A stretch of 32,752 nucleotides of DNA from WHTX01 sp038255145 (GTDB taxonomy: Bacteria > Actinomycetota > Acidimicrobiia > Acidimicrobiales > CAIXPF01). Below, in pieces: positions 1 to 8,150 of the stretch (position 1 is its first letter; each line of letters starts with the position of its first letter). Where the stretch lies: positions 1 to 32,752 of the forward strand of contig JBBSLP010000068.1 in assembly GCA_038255145.1 (NCBI GenBank). Direction: 5' to 3'. Both the position numbers and the translations under genes were made by a program. The notes under the pieces were generated by a model. The model ran no database searches. It was given only the letters and a program-made list of their open reading frames with translations, and was not told the DNA's origin.

Positions 1-855
1 CTCCTCGACCTCGGGCGGTGTGCGCTCGGTGGCGACGTGCGTGCTCGTCGGCAGTTCGAAGGAAACCATGGGGTTCGCCCGGGTGAGTCCCCGGTGGGAC
101 GCCCAGCGGAAGAACGGGGCGTAGAGGCTCTTGGCTTGGTTGAGGCGGGACCGGCTGAGCCCGGCGGCGCGCATCTGGCCGAAGGCCCGGTCGAGCGAGG
201 CCCGGTCGACCTCGCGGACGAGACGCCGCCCGATCACCGGGGAGAACCACTTGCGATGCAGCGCCCGGTAGTCCCGGATCGTCTTGTCCTCGCGGCCCTT
301 CTCGCCGCCCAGGTGTTCCGTCAGGAACCGCTCGACGGCGTCGTCCATGGACACCCGGGTGTCTCGCTTGGGGGCGACCACGGGCATGGAGGCCACCTCG
401 GCGACGAACCGGGCGAGCTCTGCGGTGGCCTCCCTCTCGTTGCGGGCTCCGACAGTCCGGTGGACGCGCTGGGTCTCACCGTTCTCGTCAGCCGGTGTCC
501 GCGTTGTCAGCTTCCACACCCCGGGCCGCACCTGCTGGAGCGAGCCGCCACCCCGGCGGCCACGACCGCGGCCCGAAGATGCGGGCGTCGTCGGAAGGCC
601 GCGCTCGGGGGGATCGCGGCGAAGGTGCTCGACTCGGACACAGGCCGGCTCATCAGGACAGGCGAGCACCTTGACGGACGGAGGGAGCGGGCCGCGGGTG
701 AGCTCCCAAGCGACTCGGTGCGCGGTGACAGCGCGGCCGTGGACCTTGAGGAGTCCCGTCCCGCGGCTGGCGTTGGTGGCACCCGTCCACAGGTGGTGCG
801 CACCGGAGCGGTCGACCAGCCGTTCGAACCGCAGAGCGACGACATCGTCGATCAT
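1..855 (-). CDS. Tyrosine recombinase/integrase with HNH-like N-terminal domain, partial (C-terminus beyond window)
   Basis: The minus strand is open from an ATG at 855 to the left edge (285 codons, no stop), and GAGGGAAGGA lies about 6 nt upstream as a ribosome binding site. Residues 1-80 resemble the HNH_3-like fold: an LWTGA segment, then TAHRVAWELTRGPLP, then a Cys pair and VEHLRRDP. A Gly/Arg-rich linker follows. Residues 105-150 (VRPGVWKLTTR) look like an arm-binding domain, and residues 165-270 (MDDAVERFLTEH, SRSRLNQAKSLYAPFFRWA) are the SAM-like core-binding domain of phage integrases. The catalytic domain is outside the window, so activity cannot be judged. The gene starts 257 bp from the 3' end of tRNA-Lys and points away from it, which suits an element inserted in that tRNA. 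The integrase assignment is secure; the role of the HNH-like part is unknown. Confidence 0.88.
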   Translation of the reverse strand, partial: MIDDVVALRFERLVDRSGAHHLWTGATNASRGTGLLKVHGRAVTAHRVAWELTRGPLPPSVKVLACPDEPACVRVEHLRRDPPERGLPTTPASSGRGRGRRGGGSLQQVRPGVWKLTTRTPADENGETQRVHRTVGARNEREATAELARFVAEVASMPVVAPKRDTRVSMDDAVERFLTEHLGGEKGREDKTIRDYRALHRKWFSPVIGRRLVREVDRASLDRAFGQMRAAGLSRSRLNQAKSLYAPFFRWASHRGLTRANPMVSFELPTSTHVATERTPPEVEE

Positions 856-989
856 CGTCGTCCTTCCCTCGGCAGGGCTCGGCCACGGGGGCAGAGCCGC
901 TGGAGAAGGACGGCACAAACGAAGCGCGGCGCCGTCGACCGCACCAGCTACGGTACTCGGGCAGCAGCGCACGGGAAGACCCGCGAAGG

Positions 990-1051
990 GGTATCGCGGT
1001 ATATCGCCCGGGTATATCGGCACCTGCAGGTGCTTACGGCGAGGCGATACC
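990..1051. repeat. Cluster of short GGTAT(AT)CGC repeats between integrase and tRNA-Lys
   Basis: GGTATCGC occurs at 990-997, GGTATATCG at 998-1006 and 1011-1019, and an inverted GGCGATACC at 1043-1051. The palindrome CACCTGCAGGTG lies at 1021-1032. Seen directly. The position between an integrase and a tRNA suggests recombinase or regulator binding sites (inference). Confidence 0.5.
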
Positions 1052-1078
1052 CCCGGGCCGATCGGACCCGGTAGAAGA

Positions 1079-1106
1079 CAGAAACCCTGGATAACCAGGG
1101 TTTCTG
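1079..1106 (-). terminator. Hairpin terminator downstream of tRNA-Lys
   Basis: A perfect 12-bp stem (CAGAAACCCTGG with its complement) and an ATAA loop lie 5 nt past the tRNA-Lys 3' end. On the minus strand it is followed by a short pyrimidine run (TCTTCT). It is likely the intrinsic terminator of the tRNA transcript, though the U-tract is weak. Confidence 0.65.
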
Positions 1107-1111
1107 TTCAG

Positions 1112-1183
1112 TGCGCCCCCCGGGATTTGAACCCGGAACCTGCGGATTAAGAGTCCGTTGCTCTGCCGTTGAGCTAGAGGCGC
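1112..1183 (-). tRNA. tRNA-Lys(CTT)
   Basis: A 72-nt cloverleaf on the minus strand. The acceptor stem GCGCCTC pairs with GGGGCGC, U8-A9 follows, the D arm is GCTC/GAGC, the anticodon loop is CTCTTAA (anticodon CTT), and the T arm is CCGGG-TTCAAAT-CCCGG with discriminator A. The outermost anticodon-stem pair is an A-C mismatch. No CCA is encoded, unlike the neighbouring tRNA-His. Its 3' end faces the left integrase and may be that element's attachment site. Confidence 0.95.
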
Positions 1184-1231
1184 ATGTACTGAGCTTATCA
1201 CTGTGGGTGAGGATGATACCACTTCGAGTGG

Positions 1232-1307
1232 GGTGGCCGAGGGGACTCGAACCCCCGACCTCCAGGATCACAACCTGGCGCTCTAACCGAGCTGAGCTAC
1301 GACCACC
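1232..1307 (-). tRNA. tRNA-His(GTG)
   Basis: A 76-nt tRNA on the minus strand with anticodon loop TTGTGAT (anticodon GTG) on a CCAGG/CCTGG stem. It has the extra G-1 (1307) opposite C73 (1232) that marks tRNA-His, an acceptor stem GTGGTCG, and a T arm ending GGGGG-TTCGAGT-CCCCT. CCA is encoded at 1231-1229. It lies 48 nt upstream of tRNA-Lys on the same strand, so the two may share a transcript. Confidence 0.95.
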
Positions 1308-1383
1308 GTGTCGACGGACGTAGCATAGTGACTGCTGTCCGCCGGGGGCGAAACGGATGCGCCCCCGCCTGGCTCCAGCCCCT

Positions 1384-1457
1384 GCCCTCGTAGCTCAGAT
1401 GGATAGAGCAGCGGACTTCTAATCCGCCGGTCGCAGGTTCGAGTCCTGCCGAGGGCG
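1384..1457 (+). tRNA. tRNA-Arg(TCT), 3' half probably supplied by the integrated element
   Basis: A 74-nt tRNA with acceptor stem GCCCTCG/CGAGGGC, D arm GCTC/GAGC, anticodon loop CTTCTAA (TCT, reading AGA) on GCGGA/TCCGC, and T arm GCAGG-TTCGAGT-CCTGC with discriminator G. No CCA follows. From 1414 its 3' half is repeated at 12705-12749, and the integrase gene begins 103 bp downstream. It is therefore the attachment gene of the 11.3-kb element and remains a complete tRNA after insertion. Confidence 0.95.
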
Positions 1458-1458
1458 C
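1414..1458 (+). other. attL: 45-bp core repeat overlapping the 3' half of tRNA-Arg
   Basis: These 45 bases match 12705-12749 at 43 positions. The two differences, 1436 (G here, C there) and 1446 (C here, G there), are partners in the T stem, so both versions still pair. This is the usual signature of tyrosine integrase insertion into a tRNA gene. Confidence 0.9.
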
Positions 1459-1519
1459 TAAGCTGACCAGCACAAATGGCAAACTGTTCCTCCGAAGTAG
1501 GGCCTCCTCCAGAGCGAAA

Positions 1520-1539
1520 ATCCAACATTCATCCAACAT
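1520..1539 (+). repeat. Left arm-type site pair, 2 x ATCCAACAT
   Basis: Two direct copies of ATCCAACAT lie at 1520-1528 and 1531-1539, just before the integrase start and 62 bp from the att core. The same pair in the same orientation recurs at the right end of the element (12579-12599). They are probably integrase arm-binding sites (inference from symmetry and place). Confidence 0.65.
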
Positions 1540-1560
1540 ATCGGCGTACAATCAGCCGGT

Positions 1561-2730
1561 ATGGCGCAGCAGCTGCGGACAGCACCCGGCATGCGGGAGC
1601 GGTCGGTGGGTGTCTGGGAACTCGTCGTCGAAGGCGGTCGAGACCCGGTGAGCGGCAAGCGCCACCAGGTGAGCCGGGTGTTCCGCGGCAGCCTGCGCGA
1701 TGCGAAAAAGGCACGGGCCGAGCTGCTCGTGGAGGTCGGCAAGGGCCGCCACACGGGGTCGGCTGCCACGGTCGAGGACCTCTTCGCCGACTGGATCGTT
1801 GAGCTGCGACGCAAGGGCCGGTCGCCGAACACGATCAGGGGCTACGAATCCGTGTACCGGTACAACATCCGGGGCCGCCTCGGCGCCAAGCCGGTGCGGA
1901 AGGTGACGACAAAGATGCTCACCGATCTCTACGGCGCCCACCAGGATCGCGGCCTCTCGGCCCGCAGCGTTTACCAGATCCATGCCTGCCTCTCGTCGAT
2001 GTTCACTCAGGCCTGCAAATGGGGCTGGCGGGACACCAATCCCGCGCAGTGGGCCGACCCGCCCTCCATCCCCAACACGACGCCGGTGGTCCCGAGCCCC
2101 GAGCAGGTGATGACGCTGATCGACGCCGCGAGGCGCTCCCGCCGGCCCGAATACGCGAGAGCCATCTTCATCACCGCGACCACGGGCGTTCGGCGCGCCG
2201 AGCTGTGCGCCCTCCGTCGCCGCCGGGACATCGACTGGGACCACGGCGTGATGACCGTGACGTGGAGCGTCTTTCAAGCTGTCGGCGAGCCGCCGCGGGA
2301 GATTCCGACGAAGAACCGCCGGGCCCGTCCCGTCGCTCTCGACGAGGCGACGCTGGCGAGCCTGCGCGCGCAGGTCGACTTCATGGAGCGCCGAGCGAGC
2401 CAGCAGGGTGTCGAGCTCGCCGACGACGCGTACCTCTTCTCCGACGAGCTCGACGGCTCATGGCCCTGGAAACCGGGCGCGATCACCCGCTACTTCGATC
2501 GCCTGCGCAAGAGGGTCGGCCTCGACGACGTCGACTTCCACCACCTCCGCAAGTTCATGGAGACCTACGGCCAGGACCTCGGTTTTTCGGCGGTCCAGGT
2601 GGCACTCCGGGCCGGCCACGACCCATCGGTCGCCGCAAAGCACTACACGGGCAGCGTGGCCGACACCGATCGAGCGCTCGCACGTGCCGTGGCGGGCCTC
2701 CTGGCCGAGCGACCTGCGAAGGAGGGGTAG
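1561..2730 (+). CDS. int: Site-specific tyrosine recombinase (integrase) of the tRNA-Arg element
   Basis: A 389-residue phage-type integrase that would carry out integration and excision at tRNA-Arg. Residues 10-60 form an arm-binding domain (VGVWELVVEGG), and 68-155 the SAM-like core-binding domain. The catalytic domain has all expected residues: R211 in TGVRRAEL, K251 in PTKNRRARP, H327 and R330 in FHHLRKF, H353 in AGHDPSV, and the nucleophile Y362 in KHYTG. Length is normal for the family and the gene looks intact. The ATG at 1561 has no strong Shine-Dalgarno sequence. It reads inward from attL and is followed by a divergently controlled regulator pair. Confidence 0.95.
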   Translation: MAQQLRTAPGMRERSVGVWELVVEGGRDPVSGKRHQVSRVFRGSLRDAKKARAELLVEVGKGRHTGSAATVEDLFADWIVELRRKGRSPNTIRGYESVYRYNIRGRLGAKPVRKVTTKMLTDLYGAHQDRGLSARSVYQIHACLSSMFTQACKWGWRDTNPAQWADPPSIPNTTPVVPSPEQVMTLIDAARRSRRPEYARAIFITATTGVRRAELCALRRRRDIDWDHGVMTVTWSVFQAVGEPPREIPTKNRRARPVALDEATLASLRAQVDFMERRASQQGVELADDAYLFSDELDGSWPWKPGAITRYFDRLRKRVGLDDVDFHHLRKFMETYGQDLGFSAVQVALRAGHDPSVAAKHYTGSVADTDRALARAVAGLLAERPAKEG

Positions 2731-2937
2731 CCGCGCAGGCTTAGTATCCGCTGTGAACGGACGAGGTCCACGAGGCCGAGGACGGTACCGTCCCCTACGA
2801 GCGGATCACCGGCGAGAGATCGCCGACGCTGTGGCAGCGAAGCTCTTGGCGCGGGCTAGGCACTTGCAGGCTCCGCCGCCGCCGCTGAGGTCCAAGTCCT
2901 GGTCGTGTAGCTGCGCACGGGCGGCCTCCTTGGATGC
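2731..2937. other. Intergenic stretch without a recognisable gene
   Basis: 207 bp between the convergent integrase and XRE regulator. Short frames exist but none resembles a protein family. I see no clear hairpin terminator. Confidence 0.4.
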
Positions 2938-3660
2938 TCAGCGTGTGTCGCGCGTCTGCTTGCGCAGCGCGGTCGCGCCCGATCCGGCTGGTGCCGTCTT
3001 GTCCGCTGACCGTTGGCCGGGTGGTTTGGCGAAGTCGTCGTCGTTGGTGTGTTCGGCGAGGAAGCCGCGGATGCCGACCTGGCGGAGGTGGTCGACCCAG
3101 CTGCCGAGTTCGTCGACGGCGGCGTCGAGGCTGTCGGCGTGCTGGTCCACGAGGGCGAGGAGCAGTTCTTTGCGGCGTTCTTTGTAGCTCCATCGCCGGG
3201 CGGTGGAGGGGATGCCGGTGACCTTCTCGGCGGCCTCGTCGGCGGCGTCGGGGTCGGCGAGGCCGTACTCACGCAGCCGGTCGTAGAGCGGCGGGAGCAT
3301 ATCTGGGGCGCCGAGGAGCCATTTGTAGAGCTCGTCGGCCTGGCGGGTGGTGCCCCGCAGGACTCGGCGGTCTCCTGGCGGGGGGAGCAGGAAATAGATG
3401 ATGGGCAGGTCGAAGACCATGGCGAACACGAGGAGTTCGTGGGCGTCGAACTCGCGGCGCCGGTCGCCGTCCCAGGCTCGCTCGATCGAGGAGACCCCGG
3501 CTTGGGTCATGCGTTGGCCGTGGTAGGGCTCGAGCTGGGTGGCGAGCTCGTCCTGGGTCCAGCCGCGTAGCTCTCGCGCAGCCCGCACGTTGTAGGCGAC
3601 GACCTGGTTGAGGTCAACGTCCTCAGGCGGCGGCGGGGCGGGGGTGGGGCGGCGGGGCAC
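2938..3660 (-). CDS. XRE-family helix-turn-helix regulator of the element
   Basis: A frame of about 240 residues beginning at a GTG (3660); the frame is open further upstream, so the start is uncertain and no good ribosome binding site is seen. Residues about 15-80 form an XRE helix-turn-helix (NVRAARELRGWTQDELATQL, then TQAGVSSIERAWDG and an LLVFAMVFDLPIIYFLLPP segment). The rest is a helical region rich in charged residues (YKERRKELLLALVDQHADSL) that I do not recognise. It is divergent from the excisionase-like gene at 3762 across a 101-bp gap holding an inverted repeat. This is the usual place for a repressor governing transfer and excision genes. The DNA-binding role is well supported; its targets are inferred. 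Confidence 0.82.
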   Translation of the reverse strand: MPRRPTPAPPPPEDVDLNQVVAYNVRAARELRGWTQDELATQLEPYHGQRMTQAGVSSIERAWDGDRRREFDAHELLVFAMVFDLPIIYFLLPPPGDRRVLRGTTRQADELYKWLLGAPDMLPPLYDRLREYGLADPDAADEAAEKVTGIPSTARRWSYKERRKELLLALVDQHADSLDAAVDELGSWVDHLRQVGIRGFLAEHTNDDDFAKPPGQRSADKTAPAGSGATALRKQTRDTR

Positions 3661-3710
3661 GACCAGAAGGTACTCGGAGTGCTGCTTGTGTCGCCACTGT
3701 TCAACGGTTC

Positions 3711-3728
3711 TGGACCTGCTAGTGTCCA
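3711..3728. promoter_or_regulatory. Inverted repeat in the divergent XRE/excisionase intergenic region
   Basis: TGGAC (3711-3715) and GTCCA (3724-3728) are separated by 8 bp, between the divergent regulator and excisionase-like genes. It is a candidate operator for the XRE protein. The repeat is short, so this is tentative. Confidence 0.3.
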
Positions 3729-3761
3729 CGCGCCGTATCGACAGCGATCTGAGGTTGTGCG

Positions 3762-4142
3762 ATGTCGAGAGATGCTGCGCCTGCGCTGTACACCGTGGAG
3801 GAGGCGGCCAGGGTGTTGCGGATCGGCCGGACGAAGGCCTACGCCATGACCCAGGAGTGGCGGGCGACGGGCGGGCAGTCGGGACTGCCGGTCGTCGCCT
3901 TCGGGAGCGTGCTGCGGGTCCCCCGTGCCGCGCTCGAGCGGTTGCTCGGCGTCGACCTCGCCGGGGCGGGCCCGCCGGCGGCGGACGCGCCGGTGAAGGC
4001 TGCGCCCGGACGTGCGGCGGACCAGGCGGCAGCGGCACAAGCCAACCCGCAGGCCCCGGCGTCGCCAGATTCGACAAGCCGCCCGCACACCGCACAACCG
4101 GACCCGTGCGCCCAGCTCGATCTCTTCGACGCGGCCGGCTGA
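3762..4142 (+). CDS. Excisionase-like helix-turn-helix DNA-binding protein
   Basis: A 126-residue protein. Residues 8-62 form a MerR/Xis-type winged helix (YTVEEAARVLRIGRTKAYAM, then VVAFGSVLRVPRAALERLL), the pattern of 'excisionase family' proteins in actinobacterial integrative elements. The remainder is an Ala/Pro-rich tail ending in a DLFDAAG motif. The ATG at 3762 lies in the gap divergent from the XRE gene, and the relaxase begins 86 bp downstream. Such proteins bend attachment-site DNA or activate transfer genes; which applies here cannot be told from sequence. Confidence 0.75.
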   Translation: MSRDAAPALYTVEEAARVLRIGRTKAYAMTQEWRATGGQSGLPVVAFGSVLRVPRAALERLLGVDLAGAGPPAADAPVKAAPGRAADQAAAAQANPQAPASPDSTSRPHTAQPDPCAQLDLFDAAG

Positions 4143-4228
4143 GGCGCCACGATGGCCCCCCGCCTCCGCCGTGTGCTTCGAATCGGGCGACAGGACAGAC
4201 AAGTGCCCGCGGGCGGCAGGCGGCGGCC

Positions 4229-7207
4229 GTGTTGAGGGTGACGACCATCCACGCCAGCTCGGCGGGCGACTCGGCCCGCTACTACACCCGCTACCTGGCC
4301 GAGGACGGCCCAGCCGCCGAAGGCCAGTGGCACGGCCGCCAGGCCGCCGGGCTCGGCCTCGCGGGCGGGGTGACGACCGGGGACCTCGAAGCGGTCCTGT
4401 CGGGCCGTGACCCGACCAGCGGCCACCGGTTGGGCACGCCGCTGCTGGACCGGGTCGACACCAAGGGCCGGCTCATCCGCGGTGTCGCCGGTTTCGACGC
4501 CACGTTCTCGGCGCCGAAGTCGGTGTCGGTCCTGTGGGCGCTCACCGGTGACGACGGCTGGGCCTTGGCGCACGACGGTGCAGTGCGCGCAGTGCTGGAC
4601 CATCTCGAGAACTACGGGTCCACGACCCGGGTGCGGACCAAGGCGGGACGCCAGTTCCCCGACAGCGACGGGCTGACCATGGCGGCGTTCCGGCAGGGCA
4701 CCTCCCGTGAGGAGGACCCGCAGTTGCACACCCACGTCGTGCTCTCCACCAAAGTCCGCACCGGTGGCAGCTGGTACGCGCTGGACGCCCGCTACCTCAA
4801 GCGCAAGCAGCGCGCCCTCGGCGGGCTGTACCAGTCAGTGCTGCGCGCTGAGCTGTCCCACCGCTACGGGATCACGTGGGGCCCGATCGAACACGGCCAA
4901 GCCGAGATCGCAGGCATGCCTGCCGAGCTGCTCGAGGCGTTCTCCAAGCGCACCGCCCAGCTCGACACGCTCCTCACCGCCAGGACCGACGAGTTCCGTG
5001 AGCGGCAGGGCCGCGACCCGACCCGCTGGGAACGGGCCGCGCTCACCCGCGAAGCCGCGGCCGGCAGCCGGGCGACCAAGACCGCCACCAGCCCGAAACA
5101 GCTGACAGTTCGCTGGCAGGAAGAAGCCGCCGCGCTGGGCTGGACGCCCGCCCGGCTGTCCGCCGCCGTCCACAACACCCGCAATGTGAACGCGCCGATG
5201 CCGACCGTCGCCGACGTGGTCGAGCAGCTCTCCGCCGCAGGGTCGTCCTGGAACCGCGCCGACATCCTGCAAGCGGTCTGCGACCTCACCCCGCCCGTAC
5301 CCGGGTTCTGCGGCCGTGACTGGGCCGTTGCTGTCGAACAGGCGTGCGACCGGGTCATGGCCAGTTGCACCAGCCTCGACCCGCCCGAGCCCGACAACAT
5401 TCTTCGCCGCTTGGACGGACGATCGGTGTGGATCGCGCCGACCGAACCCGGGCTCACCAGTGACACGGTCCTCGCCCAGGAAGAACGCATCATCGCCTTC
5501 GCGCTCGACGCGCACCGGGGACCCGAAGCGCCCTCGGCCACCGTGAACCCCGCCGGTCTCGACGTCCTGCAGGCCGACGCCGCTCGCGCTGTCGCCGGCG
5601 ACGACGAGCTCGTGCTCGTCGTGGGACCGGCCGGTACCGGCAAGACGACCATGCTGCGCCGCGCCGGGCACGACCTCGCCGCCCGGAGCCGCCCGGTCTT
5701 CGCGGTGGCCCCGACCGCGAAAGCGGCCAAGGTCCTGCGCGACGAGACCGGGATCCCCGCCGATACGGTCGCCAAGCTCCTCCACGAATGGGCCGGACAC
5801 CGCCCGCCGCGAGACCGGTACCGCTTGCCGCCCGATACCACCGTCGTCGTGGACGAGGCCGGCATGCTCGGCACCGGCGCCCTCGACCAGCTCACCGGTC
5901 TCGCCGCCCGGCAGCGGTGGCGGCTCGTGCTCGTCGGCGACCCTCGCCAACTCCAAGCCGTCGGCCGGGGCGGCATGTTCGCCGAACTCTGCCGCACCAG
6001 CCGCGTCCACGAGCTCGCCACCATCCACCGCTTCCACCACCAGTGGGAGCAACAAGCCACCCTCGACCTACGCGCCGGCCGGGTCGAAGCCCTCGACGCC
6101 TACACCATCCACGACAGAATCAGAAGCGGGACCTTCGACGACCTCGCCGCCGACGTGGCCCGCCGCTGGATCACCCACACCGCCCAAGGCCGCACGGTCG
6201 CCGTGGTCGCCGAGACGAACCAGCACGTCGACGCCCTCAACGCTGTCATCCAGGCCGAACGCCGCCGCCTCGGCCAAACCGCAGAGCCCGCCGTGCCGGT
6301 CACCGGGGGCGAGACGGCAGCCGTGGGCGACATCGTGACCACCCGCCGCAACGACCGCGCCCTCACCACCAACCAAGGCGAACCCGTCCGCAACCGGGAA
6401 CGCTGGACCGTCACCGCCACCCACCCTAACGGGGCCATCACCGTGACCCACGCCCAAGGACACGGCACCCTCAACCTGCCCGCCGGATACGCCCGCCAGC
6501 ACCTCCGGCTCGGCTACGCCGGCACCGCCCACAGCCACCAAGGCGACACCGTCGACATCGGCATCGCCATCATCACCGCCGCCACCACCCACCGCAGCCT
6601 CTACGTCGGCGCCACCCGCGGCCGCCACGAGAACCACCTCCTCGCCGTGAGCGAAAGCCACGACCCGGTAGAAGCACGGGAGGTGCTCGACCAAGCCCTC
6701 CGCAACGACCGCGCCGACATCCCCGCAGTGACACAGCGGCGTCGCCTCAGCCAACAGGTTCCCGGCCTCCGTCCAGCGCACCAACAGAGGCGGCACGCCG
6801 AAGCCCCCGTGGCCGCCGCCCACCGAGACCTTGTCGACGCCCGACAGCGGGCAGCTCCCTTCACCGAACCCCTACGCGAAGCCACCGGGCGACTGGCCGC
6901 AGCCGAGGGCGAACACCAGCGACGCCTCAGCGAACTCGAAAGGTCCCCGCTATGGCGTCGCCGGACCGCACGCCACGCTGCACGACAGGCGGACGCTGCG
7001 GTCACCGAACGACGCCAGCTCGTCGCGGCGCTGCAGGCAAGCGCCCAGCCCCACCTCTTGGAGCTGCGATCAGCAGAGGACCGTCACAATGAAGCCCAGC
7101 GGACGGCGACGACCACGCAACTCACCGAGAGACTCGACCGCCTCGAGCAGCGACACCCGACCCGGACGGTCCAGCACGACGTCTCCATCGACCTTCCTGG
7201 CATGTGA
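4229..7207 (+). CDS. MobF-family (TrwC/TraI-type) conjugative relaxase-helicase
   Basis: About 992 residues, starting at GTG 4229; TTG 4232 or GTG 4238 are possible, and the open frame further upstream overlaps the previous gene. It nicks oriT, stays attached to the 5' end through a tyrosine, and unwinds the strand for transfer. The N-terminal relaxase domain has the tyrosine cluster SARYYTRYL (Y18, Y19, Y22) and the metal motif DPQLHTHVV (H167, H169). The position of the first histidine of the usual triad reads Gln (FRQGTSR, Q156). The helicase part has Walker A GPAGTGKT (K472), Walker B VVVDEAGML (D542, E543), and the late motif SHQGDTVD with YVGATRGR. A charged helical tail follows. Length is normal for TrwC. 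No coupling protein or type IV secretion gene is nearby, so transfer would need a helper. Confidence 0.93.
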   Translation: MLRVTTIHASSAGDSARYYTRYLAEDGPAAEGQWHGRQAAGLGLAGGVTTGDLEAVLSGRDPTSGHRLGTPLLDRVDTKGRLIRGVAGFDATFSAPKSVSVLWALTGDDGWALAHDGAVRAVLDHLENYGSTTRVRTKAGRQFPDSDGLTMAAFRQGTSREEDPQLHTHVVLSTKVRTGGSWYALDARYLKRKQRALGGLYQSVLRAELSHRYGITWGPIEHGQAEIAGMPAELLEAFSKRTAQLDTLLTARTDEFRERQGRDPTRWERAALTREAAAGSRATKTATSPKQLTVRWQEEAAALGWTPARLSAAVHNTRNVNAPMPTVADVVEQLSAAGSSWNRADILQAVCDLTPPVPGFCGRDWAVAVEQACDRVMASCTSLDPPEPDNILRRLDGRSVWIAPTEPGLTSDTVLAQEERIIAFALDAHRGPEAPSATVNPAGLDVLQADAARAVAGDDELVLVVGPAGTGKTTMLRRAGHDLAARSRPVFAVAPTAKAAKVLRDETGIPADTVAKLLHEWAGHRPPRDRYRLPPDTTVVVDEAGMLGTGALDQLTGLAARQRWRLVLVGDPRQLQAVGRGGMFAELCRTSRVHELATIHRFHHQWEQQATLDLRAGRVEALDAYTIHDRIRSGTFDDLAADVARRWITHTAQGRTVAVVAETNQHVDALNAVIQAERRRLGQTAEPAVPVTGGETAAVGDIVTTRRNDRALTTNQGEPVRNRERWTVTATHPNGAITVTHAQGHGTLNLPAGYARQHLRLGYAGTAHSHQGDTVDIGIAIITAATTHRSLYVGATRGRHENHLLAVSESHDPVEAREVLDQALRNDRADIPAVTQRRRLSQQVPGLRPAHQQRRHAEAPVAAAHRDLVDARQRAAPFTEPLREATGRLAAAEGEHQRRLSELERSPLWRRRTARHAARQADAAVTERRQLVAALQASAQPHLLELRSAEDRHNEAQRTATTTQLTERLDRLEQRHPTRTVQHDVSIDLPGM

Positions 7208-7538
7208 CTCGCGACGGGACCGCCGGTAGGGAGGCCACGAAATGGGTCAACAAAAAGCAGCCCTCCGCAGGGAGCGGCTCCAACCGGGGACAGTGCGAAC
7301 CGTCGAGCCACCTGCGTCCTACTGCGCCCGTCGCAGGTGCAACATGACGCTCGAAGCGATGACGCGCCCCACAAATCGTCACCGAGAGCCCGAGCGGGCT
7401 CGGCCCCTCAACTTCGTGCTCTTCCAGTTATCGGAAGCATCCCCGTGACCGTCACACCCCCGTCCTAGGGTCACGCTTCGTGATCGTCTTCGACCCAACC
7501 TCGAGCCGGGGGCCCCACCACCACCCGCCGCCCCGCAC
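7208..7538. other. Intergenic region, no gene recognised
   Basis: 331 bp after the relaxase gene. A 68-codon frame at 7242-7448 has no family resemblance and no ribosome binding site. I see no clear terminator. Confidence 0.4.
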
Positions 7539-8116
7539 GTGGTAAAGGAGCGGTCGCTTGTCCTCGGGCCGCCGGCCGCGGACGTGAAAGCGGCCGCCGC
7601 CCTCATGGGCGCGTCGATGGCCGCCTCGACGGTCACCGCCTACGCCCGGGACTGGAAGGCGTGGGTGGCCTACGCCGACGCGCACGGGCTCGACGCCCTG
7701 CCGGCGGACCCGGCGCACGTGTGCGCCTTCCTCGCCGCCTACGCCGTGGACCGTAGGGCGACCACGACGCAGCGGGCGGCCATGGCCATCGGCAAGGCCC
7801 ACCGCCTCGCCGGCCTGCCCAGCCCCGTGGACCACGAGCACGTCCGACGCACGCTCGCCGGGCCCCGCCGCACCAAGGGCATGGCCGTCCGCCAGGCCCT
7901 GCCCCTGTGCACGGACGACGTCGCCCGCCTCGTCGCCTCCACCCCGACGACCTGCGCGGCGTCCGGGACCGGGCCTTCGTGCTTGTCGGCTTCGTCGGCG
8001 CCTCCGCGTCGGGGAGCTCGTCGCCCTCGACGCCGAAGAACTCGACGCCCGCACCGAAGGCATCGTCGCTCACGTCCGCCGGGCCAAGACCGACCAGGAA
8101 GGCCGCGGCCGCTAGG
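7539..8116 (+). pseudogene. Decayed second tyrosine recombinase (two frameshifts, catalytic part missing)
   Basis: The GTG frame at 7539 encodes a SAM-like core-binding domain (STVTAYARDWKAWVAYADAH, then HVCAFLAAYAVDRRATTTQ and HRLAGLPSP) up to about 7950. Homology then continues in another frame (DDLRGVRDRAFVLVGFVGAS) and after about 8005 in a third (LRVGELVALDAEELDARTEG, then IVAHVRRAKTDQEGRGR) before a TAG at 8114-8116. The Lys of VRRAKTDQEG is present, but the HxxR, H and Tyr boxes are absent. Family and decay are clear; whether it belonged to this element or an older insertion is unknown. Confidence 0.85.
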
Positions 8117-8150
8117 GTAGCGGCGTAGGGGACGTTCACACCGTTGCGGC

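Noticed and set aside
2786..2880. GntR-like N-terminal piece (YERITGE, then IADAVAAKL in another frame)
   Set aside because: It is too short and needs a frameshift; no other HTH signature follows.
4835..6055. Two 400-codon minus-strand frames within the relaxase gene
   Set aside because: They are low-complexity shadows of a strand with clear relaxase-helicase motifs.
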